64,000 nucleotides of DNA from Bacteroidales bacterium WCE2008. GTDB taxonomy: Bacteria > Bacteroidota > Bacteroidia > Bacteroidales > UBA932. Under the pieces are notes generated by a model. The model was not told where the DNA came from. It ran no database searches and saw only the letters and a list, made by a program, of their open reading frames with translations. The DNA is taken from positions 124,001 through 188,000 of the forward strand of contig FUZM01000004.1 in assembly GCA_900167925.1 (NCBI GenBank), written 5' to 3'. Numbering within the stretch: the stretch's first letter is position 1; each line of letters opens with the position of its first letter. Of the stretch, positions 16,495 to 25,611 are shown piece by piece. Both the position numbers and the translations under genes were made by a program.

Positions 16495-17775
16495 TTAAAC
16501 ATACTCTAAAGCCTGCGAAAGATCTTCTATAAGGTCTTCGACGTTCTCTGTACCGATGGAGAGCCGGATGGTGCTCTGGTATATGCCCTGGTCGCTGAGC
16601 TCCGCATCGGTAAGCTGAGAGTGCGTCGTAGATGCAGGGTGGATGACGAGCGACTTGACATCTGCTACATTGGCAAGGAGCGAGAAGATCTTGAGATTAT
16701 CAATAAAACGGAAAGCCTCTGCTTTTCCACCCTTAATTTCAAACGTGAATATGGAACCACCTCCATTAGGGAAGTATTTATTGTACAGTTCGTGGTCAGG
16801 ATGGGTCGGGAGCGAAGGATGGTTGACCTTGTTGACCTTCGGGTGCTCCGAGAGCCATTTTACGATCTTCAGGGCGTTTGACACATGTCTCTCGACGCGG
16901 AGCGAGAGAGTCTCGAGTCCCTGGAGGAAGATGAATGCGCTGATCGGGCTGAGGGTAGAACCGGTATCCCTGAGGAGGATAGCCCTGGCGCGGGTGATAT
17001 AGGCTGCAGGACCGACGGCGTCAGCGAATACAATGCCGTGGTAGCTCTGCTCCGGCTCGGTCAGCTGAGGGAACTTGCCCGAAGCCTTCCAGTCGAATTT
17101 GCCGGAATCGATGATGACTCCTCCGATTGTCGTACCATGTCCTCCGATGAACTTGGTGGCAGAATGAACGACAATGTCTGCTCCATGTTCGATCGGACGG
17201 ATCAGGTACGGCGTACCGAAGGTATTGTCGATGATCAGAGGAATACCGTGACGGTGCGCAATCGCTGCGACTCCGTCGATATCTGTGACATTGCTGTTGG
17301 GATTTCCAAAGGTCTCGATGAAGAGAGCTTTTGTGGATGGAGTGATGGCCTTTTCAAAATTGGCAATGTCCCCCGGATCGACAAAGGTGGTGGTAATGCC
17401 GTAAGGCACAAGAGTATGCTGAAGGAGGTCGAACGTTCCTCCGTAGATAGTCTTGGCTGCGACGACATTATCCCCGGCCCGTGTTATATTAAGAATTGAG
17501 TAAGTGATGGCTGCTGCTCCGGACGCTGTCGCAAGTGCACCGACGCCACCTTCAAGAGCTGCGATTCTCTTCTCGAATACGTCCTGGGTGGTGTTGGTAA
17601 GACGTCCGTAGATATTTCCGGCATCGGTCAGTCCAAAACGGGCTGCGGCATGCTCGGAATTGTGGAAAACATATGAAGTCGTCTGGTAAATCGGAACGGC
17701 TCTTGAATCGGTAACCGGATCCGCCTGCTCCTGGCCGGCGTGGATCTGTAATGTCTCAAAATGCAACTTGCTCAT
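16495..17775 (-). CDS. metY: O-acetylhomoserine sulfhydrylase
   Basis: The 426-aa protein belongs to the Cys/Met PLP family: [13 protein letters not shown] at the N-terminus, [10 protein letters not shown], and the PLP lysine in [13 protein letters not shown] (Lys208). The length and the opening motif favour O-acetylhomoserine aminocarboxypropyltransferase (MetY), which makes homocysteine from O-acetylhomoserine and sulfide, over cystathionine enzymes, which are shorter. Together with cysK it covers direct sulfide assimilation. Start 17775 is fixed by the promoter at 17800-17831; an in-frame ATG at 17826 lies within that promoter. Confidence 0.94.
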   Translation of the reverse strand: MSKLHFETLQIHAGQEQADPVTDSRAVPIYQTTSYVFHNSEHAAARFGLTDAGNIYGRLTNTTQDVFEKRIAALEGGVGALATASGAAAITYSILNITRAGDNVVAAKTIYGGTFDLLQHTLVPYGITTTFVDPGDIANFEKAITPSTKALFIETFGNPNSNVTDIDGVAAIAHRHGIPLIIDNTFGTPYLIRPIEHGADIVVHSATKFIGGHGTTIGGVIIDSGKFDWKASGKFPQLTEPEQSYHGIVFADAVGPAAYITRARAILLRDTGSTLSPISAFIFLQGLETLSLRVERHVSNALKIVKWLSEHPKVNKVNHPSLPTHPDHELYNKYFPNGGGSIFTFEIKGGKAEAFRFIDNLKIFSLLANVADVKSLVIHPASTTHSQLTDAELSDQGIYQSTIRLSIGTENVEDLIEDLSQALEYV

Positions 17776-17799
17776 GTCTTTTTTGTTTTTGTTCACTGG

Positions 17800-17831
17800 C
17801 AAAGTTATGTAAAGCAGATTTTTCACCCAAA
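17800..17831 (-). promoter_or_regulatory. Promoter of metY-cysK
   Basis: On the minus strand TTTG (17828-17831), 20 bases, TAACTTTG (17800-17807): a full consensus match. The ATG of metY follows 24 bases later. Confidence 0.8.
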
Positions 17832-17935
17832 TAATCGCAATAATTAAGAATTTTTTACTACATTAGCCGAAAATCAATCGCAGATTTTCTAAAACGGAAT
17901 TCATTAAAATATTTTAAAAAGAAAAATCCACTGCC

Positions 17936-18400
17936 ATGACCTCGAAACTTGATGAAACTGACGTCAAAATCCTCCGCATTCTGAGGAAAAACGCACGTAT
18001 CACGACTAAAGAGATAGCCGCCAGAGTCAATCTTTCTACCACTCCTGTTTTCGAGAGGATAAAACGGCTGGAATCCGAAGGCTACATAGAAAGATATACT
18101 GCCATCCTCAATCCTGAGAAACTGGACATGGGCTTCATTGTCTTCTGCTGCGTAAAACTCAAGAGGATGAGCCGGGATATCGCGGTGGAGTTCGTCGAAA
18201 AGGTCAAGACAATCCCGGAGGTCTCCGAGTGCTATAACATATCGGGCGAATTTGACTATCTCCTGAAGATAAACGCGCCTGACATGAAGTACTACAACAA
18301 GTTCCTGCTGGACGTACTTGGCTCTATCGAAAGTCTCGGTTCCGTCCAGAGTATTTTTGCCATGAAAGAGATAAAGCAGAATTACGGAATCAGCCTCTGA
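17936..18400 (+). CDS. Lrp/AsnC-family regulator
   Basis: The 154-aa protein has the Lrp design: N-terminal HTH (ILRKNARITTKEIAARVNLSTTPVFERIKRLESEGYI, about 15-50) and a C-terminal RAM ligand-binding domain (VSECYNISGEFDYLLKI). It is transcribed away from metY-cysK across a 160-base AT-rich gap. Lrp-type regulators usually bind an amino acid and act on adjacent divergent genes, so control of sulfur amino acid synthesis is the simplest reading, but the ligand is not deducible. A weak TACATTAG box lies in the gap. Confidence 0.9.
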   Translation: MTSKLDETDVKILRILRKNARITTKEIAARVNLSTTPVFERIKRLESEGYIERYTAILNPEKLDMGFIVFCCVKLKRMSRDIAVEFVEKVKTIPEVSECYNISGEFDYLLKINAPDMKYYNKFLLDVLGSIESLGSVQSIFAMKEIKQNYGISL

Positions 18401-18479
18401 TTCTCAGGTATTTTTACTATATTAGCATCCCGTAAGTTTTAAGACACTGTATAGTAATAACTAAATATTTTTCTGCTTT

Positions 18480-18638
18480 ATGAGAAAACAATTTTCTGAC
18501 GTCGCATCGGCGCCTTATGAGGCTCCTTTGTGCGAAATTTTTGACGTCCATTCCGAAGGCGTCATATGTGGAAGCGGTTATGGCGACCCGGGCGCTCCGG
18601 CACAGCCGCTCAACCCTCTTGATTTCGGTACTTTCTAA
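18480..18638 (+). CDS. 52-aa peptide upstream of surface lipoprotein
   Basis: A complete frame ATG 18480 to TAA 18636-18638 codes for 52 residues starting MRKQFSDVASAPYEAP and containing CEIFDVHSEGVICGSG, then a Gly/Pro-rich tail PGAPAQPLNPLDFGTF. It has two cysteines, no signal peptide and no membrane helix. The pattern YEAPxCE...EGVxCxSG resembles short peptides that Bacteroidales encode in front of large surface lipoprotein or fimbria-like genes; I recall the pattern, not a function. It lies 13 bases before the lipoprotein start, so the two are probably co-transcribed. The codon choice and clean start and stop make a chance frame unlikely. Confidence 0.65.
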   Translation: MRKQFSDVASAPYEAPLCEIFDVHSEGVICGSGYGDPGAPAQPLNPLDFGTF

Positions 18639-18651
18639 ACCATCAGTCATC

Positions 18652-21492
18652 ATGAAAAAGTTTTTTTACATTCTTGCAGCTGCGGCCGCAGTTTCTACGG
18701 TTTCCTGCCAGAAGGCAGAGACCGAAGTGTCCGAAGTGACTGAAATGGTGCACATGGAAGTCATTTCTCCAAGTACCAAGACTCACCTCGATACCGACGG
18801 AGCTACTTCTCTCTGGGATGCCACCGGAGAAAAAATCATGGTTCTCCAGACGGCCGGGACAAGAACTACCTATACCGAATCAGCAGAAGGAACCACCGGC
18901 GACGGAGGACATACCATGTCTTTCGGCGTAGATCTCGAAGCATCCGACGCCACCTCCTTCAGCTACTATTCGATCTATCCTTCAGCCAACTATGTCATCG
19001 GTTCTAATCTGAACGTAGAAGCTCTCAAGGTCATTACACCTACAGCCCAGAAGCCTTCGGCAACCTGCTTCGACCCTAAAGCCGACCTTCTCATCTCATC
19101 TAAGGTCGAGTCGGCGACCCAGCCTGCTACCCTTTCTATGAGTTATGCAAGAAAGGTCGCTCTCGGAGTAATGAAGATCTCGAACCTCAACACTACCGAG
19201 AATGTTGTTTCTGTCAAATTCGAGTCTGAAGGCAAGTCTGTCACCGGACGCAGCAGAATCAATCTCAACAACGGTCATGTCGATGAATACGGATATTCCG
19301 GAAGCAGCTTCGACAACGTGACCATGGATTACTCCGGACAGACAATCGCCGCCAACGGCATGACTGCGTACTTCTTCTGCATGCCTTTCAGTCTTGCTGA
19401 AGGAGACTCCTTCAAGGTTACCGTCAGGACAGAATCGCTGCAGTTCACCAGGGTTGTCACCCTTGCCGGTGCCCAGCAGCTTCAGTTCAAGGCTGGAGAC
19501 AAGTCTTCTTTCAACGTCGATTTCTCAGGCATCGAAGGCGTAGTCGTAGCCCACGATATCCGCTATGCCGTTCTTTCCGCAAGCGAGGTAAGCAGCCTTT
19601 CATACTCCTACACAAGCGCCGGCGACTATGTTCAGCCGAATGGCGCCAACTGGAGTATCGCCGCAACGAAGAACTCCTCGAACATCCAGCTCGGAGACGC
19701 CACTTCAAATAAGAATGCAGGCAAAAGCTACATCAAGCTTCCTGATTTCGTGAAGGATATCAGGAAAGTTATCGTTACTCTGGAGGGTCCTGTCAGCGAC
19801 AAGACTCTCGCCCTTGTTCCGGACAAAGAGACCAAGCCGGCCGATGACGAGAAGATCGCTTCCATAACGACGGACAACACTCTTACCCAGACCATCGATC
19901 TCGAGTCCCAGGACATAACAGGAATCAAGACCGCATATCTGCGTGGCGATGCAACCTTCAGAATCACCAAGATCGAGGTTTACGCCGGTCCGGACAACAG
20001 GACAGCCCTTGCCGCTCCGTCAAACGTCCAGGCAACCGTAGATGCAAGCACGCCTAACAAGATCAATGTCAGCTGGGAAGCAGTCACAGGAGCCGAAAGC
20101 TATGTAGTTACCGCCACCCCTGCTTCCGGCGAGCCTGTTGAAGAGAATGTAACTACGACGAGCGTATCGTTCTCCGGTCTCCAGTATAGCACCCAATACG
20201 CCGTAACGGTTCTCGCCAAGGCCGCAGATATTTCTGTCAATATCGACTCCCCTGCTTCTGCAGCTGTCAACGTCACAACCGGTTCTGCCGCCACCTCCAA
20301 GATTTCCTATAATCTGGTATCAGATGTAGCAAATCTTACGGCCGGCAAGTATCTTATCGCTACAAACAACAAGAGCGCACTCTATAACGGTCGTGTAAGC
20401 AGCGGCCATCTTCAGACTGTAGAAACAGGTTCAGCCCTCGGAAGCACCGTACTTCCAGCCGATGTACCTGCGACTGCCCGGGAAGTGGATTTCACCGCTG
20501 TAACAGGCGTTGAAAATGCTTATTATCTGTCAGTTGACGGCAAGTATATCTATCTTTCAGCTACAGGTTCCGGCAAATTCAAGATTGACGGGACTGAGGC
20601 TTTCCAGTGGAACTTCTCCAATGTTTCAGGAGCAGGTCTTGACGCTGTCGGCGCGACAATCGCTTCCCATATCTGCTCTTATAACAACGGTTCGTTCAGA
20701 TCATACGGTTCCATGGGCAACGGACAGTCAATCTATCTCTACAAGCTTGTAGACAACAGGGATGCTCTTGCCGCTCCTACCGGAATGACTGCTACTCTCG
20801 ACGATACTGACAACACCAAGATCAATGTTACCTGGAATGCTGTCGCCAATGCTGGCGGATATGTCCTCAAAGCAACTCCGGCAGAGGGCCAGACAGTAGT
20901 CGATACCGTCAAGGTTGGCTCGGCGACTTCCGGAAGCCTTACCGGACTCGCATACGAGAAGGCTTACACAGTATCTATGTACGCCATCCCGTCCGACGTT
21001 AACAACTACAAGAATTCCGCAGTCGTAACATATCCTACCGCTGTAACTACAGGAGCAAACACAAGCAACGTAGTAGTCCTCGACCAGGCCGCAATCACCG
21101 CTGCTCATACATCGAACTGGACATACACAAGCGGCGACAAGGCTATCACGGCCGCTGACGGTTCCGTATGGCATGCATACAACACCTTCGGTAACGCCAA
21201 CCAGACAACCCTGCAGATGAACAGGGGCAAGAGCGCTTACCTGCTTTCTCCGGTTGTCAGCGGATCAATCAGAAGAATTACCGTGGTGCAGGCTTCCAGC
21301 AACGCAGGAAACAATACCAACGGTACAAGAGTGATGGATGTACTGACTCCGGACGGCACAGGTACAATCGTATCCTCAAGTACTCTCAATGGCGTTTCAA
21401 TCTCCGGCACTCACAATCAGGTCAGGATAATCGCCAACGAGACTTCCGGCGGAGCTACCTATATTGTATCTGTCACTATTGAATATGAGTGA
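18652..21492 (+). CDS. Fimbrillin-like surface lipoprotein with FnIII domains
   Basis: The 946-aa protein starts MKKFFYILAAAAAVSTVSCQ (lipobox Cys19). Residues about 25-295 are a fimbrillin-like domain (KTHLDTDGATSLW..., the usual opening). Then a beta domain, a fibronectin III module (about 460-550; NVQATVDASTPNKINVSWEAV), a 150-residue beta domain (SKISYNLVSDVANLTAGKYL...), a second FnIII module (TATLDDTDNTKINVTWNAV) and a final beta-sandwich follow. It is presumably surface-anchored and binds glycan or protein. The frame stops at TGA 21490-21492, but the same frame continues coding into the NUC1 nuclease, so the original gene was probably longer. Start set by the signal peptide. Confidence 0.85.
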   Translation: MKKFFYILAAAAAVSTVSCQKAETEVSEVTEMVHMEVISPSTKTHLDTDGATSLWDATGEKIMVLQTAGTRTTYTESAEGTTGDGGHTMSFGVDLEASDATSFSYYSIYPSANYVIGSNLNVEALKVITPTAQKPSATCFDPKADLLISSKVESATQPATLSMSYARKVALGVMKISNLNTTENVVSVKFESEGKSVTGRSRINLNNGHVDEYGYSGSSFDNVTMDYSGQTIAANGMTAYFFCMPFSLAEGDSFKVTVRTESLQFTRVVTLAGAQQLQFKAGDKSSFNVDFSGIEGVVVAHDIRYAVLSASEVSSLSYSYTSAGDYVQPNGANWSIAATKNSSNIQLGDATSNKNAGKSYIKLPDFVKDIRKVIVTLEGPVSDKTLALVPDKETKPADDEKIASITTDNTLTQTIDLESQDITGIKTAYLRGDATFRITKIEVYAGPDNRTALAAPSNVQATVDASTPNKINVSWEAVTGAESYVVTATPASGEPVEENVTTTSVSFSGLQYSTQYAVTVLAKAADISVNIDSPASAAVNVTTGSAATSKISYNLVSDVANLTAGKYLIATNNKSALYNGRVSSGHLQTVETGSALGSTVLPADVPATAREVDFTAVTGVENAYYLSVDGKYIYLSATGSGKFKIDGTEAFQWNFSNVSGAGLDAVGATIASHICSYNNGSFRSYGSMGNGQSIYLYKLVDNRDALAAPTGMTATLDDTDNTKINVTWNAVANAGGYVLKATPAEGQTVVDTVKVGSATSGSLTGLAYEKAYTVSMYAIPSDVNNYKNSAVVTYPTAVTTGANTSNVVVLDQAAITAAHTSNWTYTSGDKAITAADGSVWHAYNTFGNANQTTLQMNRGKSAYLLSPVVSGSIRRITVVQASSNAGNNTNGTRVMDVLTPDGTGTIVSSSTLNGVSISGTHNQVRIIANETSGGATYIVSVTIEYE

Positions 21493-21561
21493 AGGGATTC
21501 CGGAGACGGTATCACAGTAACTACAGGCGCAGCAACGGATATCCAGCCGTCAAGGGCAACC

Positions 21562-22605
21562 ATGACGGCTCAATATTCGGGCGTGACGGGGACGATATAC
21601 GACGCCTACTTCCAATACGGTACTTCGAGAGGGAACCTGGATCAGACGGCTTACCTGTCCAGCAACATGCCTACAGGCGCTTCCGGTTCGTTCTCATGTA
21701 CCGCCTATAGCCTGCAGCCTAACACGACCTACTACTATAGGGCCGTGATGCAGGTCGATGACGAAGATATCATGGGTGAGATCCGCTCGTTCACGACAGG
21801 ATCGACGACACCGACCCCGGGATCCGGGCCTCGCTACCTCGAGATGCCTCTTCCGGTTTCAGGAAGCGACTATTTCTCCGAGACGCTGAAAATAAGCGGC
21901 GAGAGAAACTATAGCTACCTCTACGACCTGACAAAGTATGCCGCCCTCTGGGTCGCATACCCTCTTACTGCGACGCATATAAGCGGCAGTGCAAGCTCCA
22001 GCTGGAGTTTCAACCCGAATATTTCCCAGCAGTATCAGGTCCATATAACCGGCAGCAGCTATCCGAGCAACTACAACAATGCGACGAAGTACGCCAGGGG
22101 TCACCAGATTCCGAACGCTGACAGGAAGTGCAGCAGCGAGATGAACAGGCAGACCTACTACGCGACCAACCAGACTCCACAGCTTCAGGACAAGTTCAAC
22201 GGCTCGATCTGGGAGAATCTGGAGAGCGCAGTAAGAGGTCTTACCAGCTCGACCGATACCGTCTACGTCGTCACGGGAGCATGCTTCCAGACAGTAGGCG
22301 GTTCTGAGACGATCCACTACCTCTCAAGCAAAGGCAGTGCAACGCCTCAGCAGGTACCGATCCCGAACTACTACTGGAAGGTTCTGCTCAAGGTCCGTCG
22401 CTCTGGAAGCACCATCACGGCCGCCTCCACCGTCGGAATCTGGATGGAACACAAGGAGTACGACAACCAGGACTGGTCCGGCTGCGTGGTCAGTGTCGAC
22501 GAAATCGAGACCCTCACCGGCTTCGACTTCTTCCACAACCTCCCGTCCTCCATCGGCGCCTCAGCGGAAACCAACTCCAACTGGAACACCTTCCGCAACT
22601 TCTGA
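21562..22605 (+). CDS. NUC1-type DNA/RNA non-specific endonuclease (3' part of split gene)
   Basis: The 347-aa frame opens inside a fibronectin-like module (residues 1-75, ending GEIRSFTTG), then a linker and the DNA/RNA non-specific endonuclease domain with the catalytic ARGHQIPNADR (His in RGH) and the metal-ligand region YYATNQTPQLQDKFN. It ends with the TGFDFFHNLP block typical of the family. There is no signal peptide here. The codons between the TGA at 21490 and this ATG (21493-21561) are in the same frame, open, and read as linker plus the start of the FnIII module. So this is most likely the C-terminal part of the preceding lipoprotein, separated by a nonsense mutation, readthrough site or sequence error. 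Confidence 0.8.
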   Translation: MTAQYSGVTGTIYDAYFQYGTSRGNLDQTAYLSSNMPTGASGSFSCTAYSLQPNTTYYYRAVMQVDDEDIMGEIRSFTTGSTTPTPGSGPRYLEMPLPVSGSDYFSETLKISGERNYSYLYDLTKYAALWVAYPLTATHISGSASSSWSFNPNISQQYQVHITGSSYPSNYNNATKYARGHQIPNADRKCSSEMNRQTYYATNQTPQLQDKFNGSIWENLESAVRGLTSSTDTVYVVTGACFQTVGGSETIHYLSSKGSATPQQVPIPNYYWKVLLKVRRSGSTITAASTVGIWMEHKEYDNQDWSGCVVSVDEIETLTGFDFFHNLPSSIGASAETNSNWNTFRNF

Positions 22606-22723
22606 CGCACCTTCCCGTCATCCCCGGCCTGACCGCGGATGACCGGCCATCCTAAATCGCCAGACACCGACGGCAGCGCCAAGACACCAACGTAACGGCC
22701 GACCCGATCGGCCACCCTTATAG

Positions 22724-22755
22724 AAAAACCGGCAGGGCAATCCCCGCCGGTTTTT
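22724..22755 (+). terminator. Rho-independent terminator after nuclease gene
   Basis: AAAAACCGGC (22724-22733) pairs perfectly with GCCGGTTTTT (22746-22755), with GGG/CCC pairing inside the loop. The ends have A and T runs, so it can work in both directions. It closes the lipoprotein-nuclease transcript before the repeat array. Confidence 0.85.
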
Positions 22756-22836
22756 CCTTTATCCCCGTCCCAGCATTTTTCTCCATCCCCTGCCGTTTTT
22801 CTCCATCCCGGCCCGATCGGGGGATCATATAATCTG

Positions 22837-23353
22837 CTGAGGGGGCAAGCATATGCCGCAGAACACGCTGCAAGGCACTTCCCTGCACCCTCAACCACTG
22901 TTTTCGCACGCTGAGGGGGCAAGCACATGCCGCAGAACACGCTGCAAGCCACTTCCCTGCACCCTCAACCACCATTTTCGCCAGCTGAGGGGGCAAGCAC
23001 ATGCCACAGAACACGCTGCAAGCCACTTCCCTGCACCCTCAACCACCATTTTCGCCTGCTGAGGGGGCAAGCACATGCCGCAGAACACACTGCAAGCCAC
23101 TTCCCTGCACCCTCAACCCTGTATTTCGGCCGTGAGGGGGCAAGAACATGCCACAGAACACACTGCAGACCACACTCCTGCACCCTCAACCACTGTATTT
23201 TCCTGCTGAGGGGGCAAGCATATGCCGCAGAACACGCTGCAGGCCACACTCCTGCACCCTCAACCACTGTTTTCGCCAGCTGAGGGGGCAAGAACATGCC
23301 GCAGAACACGCTGCAAGCCACTTTCCTGCACCCTCAACCCAGTATTTCGGCCG
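22837..23353. repeat. 74-bp tandem repeat array 1, seven units
   Basis: Units begin at 22837, 22911, 22985, 23059, 23132, 23206 and 23280; the period is 74 bases, once 73. Each unit opens with TGAGGGGGCAAG and closes with CCTGCACCCTCA, which are near inverted repeats, so each unit can fold into a long hairpin. A 17-18 base spacer of ACCACYRTTTTCGCC or ACCCWGTATTTCGGCCG type follows. It lies between the nuclease terminator and the aldo/keto reductase promoter. Open frames across it in several phases exist only because the period keeps phases free of stops. A G/A-rich stretch (23354-23495) with repeated CGGAGTGAG follows. Confidence 0.92.
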
Positions 23354-23513
23354 GAAGGAGGACGGGCGGTCCGAGCCAAAACGGGAGGACGGGCGATTCG
23401 GGATAAAGACAGAGGCCCCCGGAAAAAGACGGGAACGTCAGAGTGAAGACGCGAGTTTCGGAGTGAGAACAGACGGTTCGGAGTGAGCGGTAGATAGTTC
23501 AGAAATAATTACT

Positions 23514-23521
23514 TATATTTG
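23514..23521 (+). promoter_or_regulatory. -7 box of the aldo/keto reductase gene
   Basis: TATATTTG lies 16 bases before the ATG at 23538. A matching -33 element is not evident. Confidence 0.55.
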
Positions 23522-23537
23522 TAGCAAACTTAAAATT

Positions 23538-24350
23538 ATGATACTTGAAGAAACCACTCGACTAAACAACGGAGTCATGATTCCGAGACTCGGTTTCGGC
23601 ACATGGCTGATTGATGACAGCATTGCAGAAAAGGCGGTGCGCACGGCACTGGACGCCGGATACAGACATATCGACACGGCCCAGGCGTATGGCAACGAAG
23701 AGGGCGTCGGCAAAGGACTCAGGGCGTCAGGACTGAGACGAAGCGAAGTGTTCCTTACGACGAAAGTAGCCGCCGAAATCAAAGATTACCATAAGGCCAG
23801 GAAATCGATCGACGAATCCCTTCGCCGGCTTAACATGGAACATGCCGACCTGATACTGATCCACTGCCCGCAGCCGTGGACAGAATATCGCAGCGCCAAA
23901 CGCTATCTGGAAGAGAATCTCGAAGTATGGCGCGCCCTGGAAGAAGCCTACAAAGAAGGCAAGACCAGAAGTATCGGCATCTCAAACTTCATCGAAATCG
24001 ACATACTGAACATCCTGGAAGGCTGCTCCATCCGCCCGATGGTCAACCAGATCGAAATCCATATCGGAGAGACCCCGACGGCCCTGATCGAATACTGCCG
24101 CAAAGAGGACATCGCCATAGAGGCCTACTCGCCGATCGCCCATGGACGAGCTCTGCGCAGCCCCGAAATCGTCGCGATGGCGGAATCATACGGAGTCACC
24201 CCGGCTCAGCTCTGCATCCGCTACACCCTCCAGCTCGGCACGATCGCCCTGCCGAAATCCGCCGACCCGCAACACATCGCCGACAATACGAAACTGGACT
24301 TCCACATCTCCGACAGAGACATGAAAGTCCTTGAAACCCTCGAATTCTGA
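23538..24350 (+). CDS. Aldo/keto reductase
   Basis: The 270-aa protein has the complete catalytic tetrad Asp46 and Tyr51 (HIDTAQAYGNE), Lys76 (FLTTKV) and His109 (LILIHCPQP), plus the NADPH-binding end IALPKSADPQHIADN. It is the short AKR5-like form that reduces 2,5-diketo-gluconate, methylglyoxal or other small carbonyls in the cytoplasm; the substrate cannot be read from sequence. Single gene with its own promoter and a bidirectional terminator shared with the opposing tRNA genes. Confidence 0.93.
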   Translation: MILEETTRLNNGVMIPRLGFGTWLIDDSIAEKAVRTALDAGYRHIDTAQAYGNEEGVGKGLRASGLRRSEVFLTTKVAAEIKDYHKARKSIDESLRRLNMEHADLILIHCPQPWTEYRSAKRYLEENLEVWRALEEAYKEGKTRSIGISNFIEIDILNILEGCSIRPMVNQIEIHIGETPTALIEYCRKEDIAIEAYSPIAHGRALRSPEIVAMAESYGVTPAQLCIRYTLQLGTIALPKSADPQHIADNTKLDFHISDRDMKVLETLEF

Positions 24351-24366
24351 GACATCCTATATAACA

Positions 24367-24402
24367 AAAAAGAGAAACAACCGGAAGATTGTTTCTCTTT
24401 TT
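24367..24402. terminator. Bidirectional terminator between AKR gene and tRNA-Lys genes
   Basis: AAAAAGAGAAACAA (24367-24380) pairs perfectly with TTGTTTCTCTTTTT (24389-24402) around an eight-base loop. A runs on the left and T runs on the right let it stop transcripts from both sides. Confidence 0.88.
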
Positions 24403-24403
24403 G

Positions 24404-24476
24404 TGCTCCCTCAGGGGCTCGAACCCTGGACCCCGGCATTAAGAGTGCTGTGCTCTACCAACTGAGCTAAGGAAGC
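24404..24476 (-). tRNA. tRNA-Lys (anticodon CTT)
   Basis: The minus strand folds as a cloverleaf: acceptor GCTTCCT/AGGGAGC, D arm GCTC-AGTTGGTA-GAGC, anticodon loop CTCTTAA (CTT at its centre), T arm CAGGG-TTCGAGC-CCCTG, discriminator A. The anticodon stem CAGCA/TGCCG has one A-C mismatch. No CCA is encoded. Confidence 0.92.
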
Positions 24477-24488
24477 ATTATTTTTTTG

Positions 24489-24561
24489 TGACCCGTTCGG
24501 GGCTCGAACCCGAGACCCCCACATTAAAAGTGTGATGCTCTACCAACTGAGCTAACGAGTC
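24489..24561 (-). tRNA. tRNA-Lys (anticodon TTT)
   Basis: The minus strand folds as a cloverleaf: acceptor GACTCGT/ACGGGTC, D arm GCTC-AGTTGGTA-GAGC, anticodon loop CTTTTAA with TTT, T arm TCGGG-TTCGAGC-CCCGA. It lies 12 bases upstream of the other tRNA-Lys, so the two are one transcript. Confidence 0.95.
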
Positions 24562-24702
24562 TTACCATCATTTCCCGTCCGGATCTCCAAATCGGGATTG
24601 CAAAGGTAGCCACTTTTTCTGAACTTGCAAACATTTTTTTACTTTTTTTTGCAATATTTCCGTAACTTCGCCCCGGTTAGAAAAAATAGACCTAAAAACA
24701 CC

Positions 24703-25611
24703 ATGTGGCTATATCTGGCATTCACTTCAGCCGCGTTGCTCGGACTATACGACACAGCTAAAAAGAAGTCCCTGAAAGACAACGCCGTAATCCCCGTCTT
24801 GCTCATCAATACGGCGATCTGCTCCCTCATATTCCTCCCCTTCATCATACTATCCTCCACCGGAACAATGGTCCGGGGAGACTTCTTCTATGTCCCGTCG
24901 GGAAGCTGGAGCGAGCACCGCGCAGTCATCATAAAGAGCGCCCTTGTGCTGTCATCATGGATATGCGGCTACTTCGGGATTAAACGGCTGCCGCTGACAA
25001 TCGTCGGCCCGATCAACGCCACCAGACCGGTACTCGTACTGCTCGGAGCGATGCTGATTTTCGGAGAAAGGCTCAATTTATGGCAATGGGGAGGCGTACT
25101 GCTCGCAGTGCTGTCCTTCTTCATGCTCAGTCTCAGCGGCCGCAAAGAAGGCATAGATTTCAAGGCCAACCGCTGGATCCATCTCATAATACTCGCAGCG
25201 CTCTTCGGCGCAGCCAGCGGCCTCTACGACCGCTACATCCTCTCCCCTACAGGACTCGGACTCGACAGAATGTTCGTACAGAGCTGGTACAACATCTACC
25301 AATGCGCGATAATGTCAATCATCCTGGTGACCCTATGGTATCCGAACCATAAGCACACGACCCCATTCCACTGGGACTGGGCCATCATCCTGATCAGCAT
25401 CTTCCTCTCCTCCGCCGACTTCGTCTACTACTACGCACTGACGGACGAGGACGCAATGATCTCGATCGTATCCATGATACGTCGCGGAAGCGTCATCATC
25501 TCCTTCCTTGCAGGCGCAGTCTTCTTCCGGGAAAAGAATCTCCGTTCGAAAGCACTCGACCTGCTTCTCGTTCTGATTGGAATGGTTTTCCTCTATATAG
25601 GATCCCGCTAG
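24703..25611 (+). CDS. DMT-superfamily (EamA-like) transporter
   Basis: The 302-aa protein has ten hydrophobic helices in two related halves, with RLPLTIVGPINATRPVLVLLGAMLIFGE near the end of the first half and SMIRRGSVIISFLAGAVFFREKNLRSKALDLLLVLIGMVFL at the end of the second, the classic EamA drug/metabolite transporter hallmark. It sits in the inner membrane and exports or imports an unknown small metabolite. Start 24703 begins directly at the first helix; earlier in-frame codons fall in an AT-rich leader. Its stop TAG overlaps the asnA stop on the other strand (shared CTAG at 25608-25611). Confidence 0.88.
   Translation: MWLYLAFTSAALLGLYDTAKKKSLKDNAVIPVLLINTAICSLIFLPFIILSSTGTMVRGDFFYVPSGSWSEHRAVIIKSALVLSSWICGYFGIKRLPLTIVGPINATRPVLVLLGAMLIFGERLNLWQWGGVLLAVLSFFMLSLSGRKEGIDFKANRWIHLIILAALFGAASGLYDRYILSPTGLGLDRMFVQSWYNIYQCAIMSIILVTLWYPNHKHTTPFHWDWAIILISIFLSSADFVYYYALTDEDAMISIVSMIRRGSVIISFLAGAVFFREKNLRSKALDLLLVLIGMVFLYIGSR

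Noticed and set aside
21490-21492. TGA as a recoded sense codon
   Set aside because: Other genes here end properly at TGA (for example the aldo/keto reductase and wbuC), and no SECIS-like hairpin or selenoprotein family fits.
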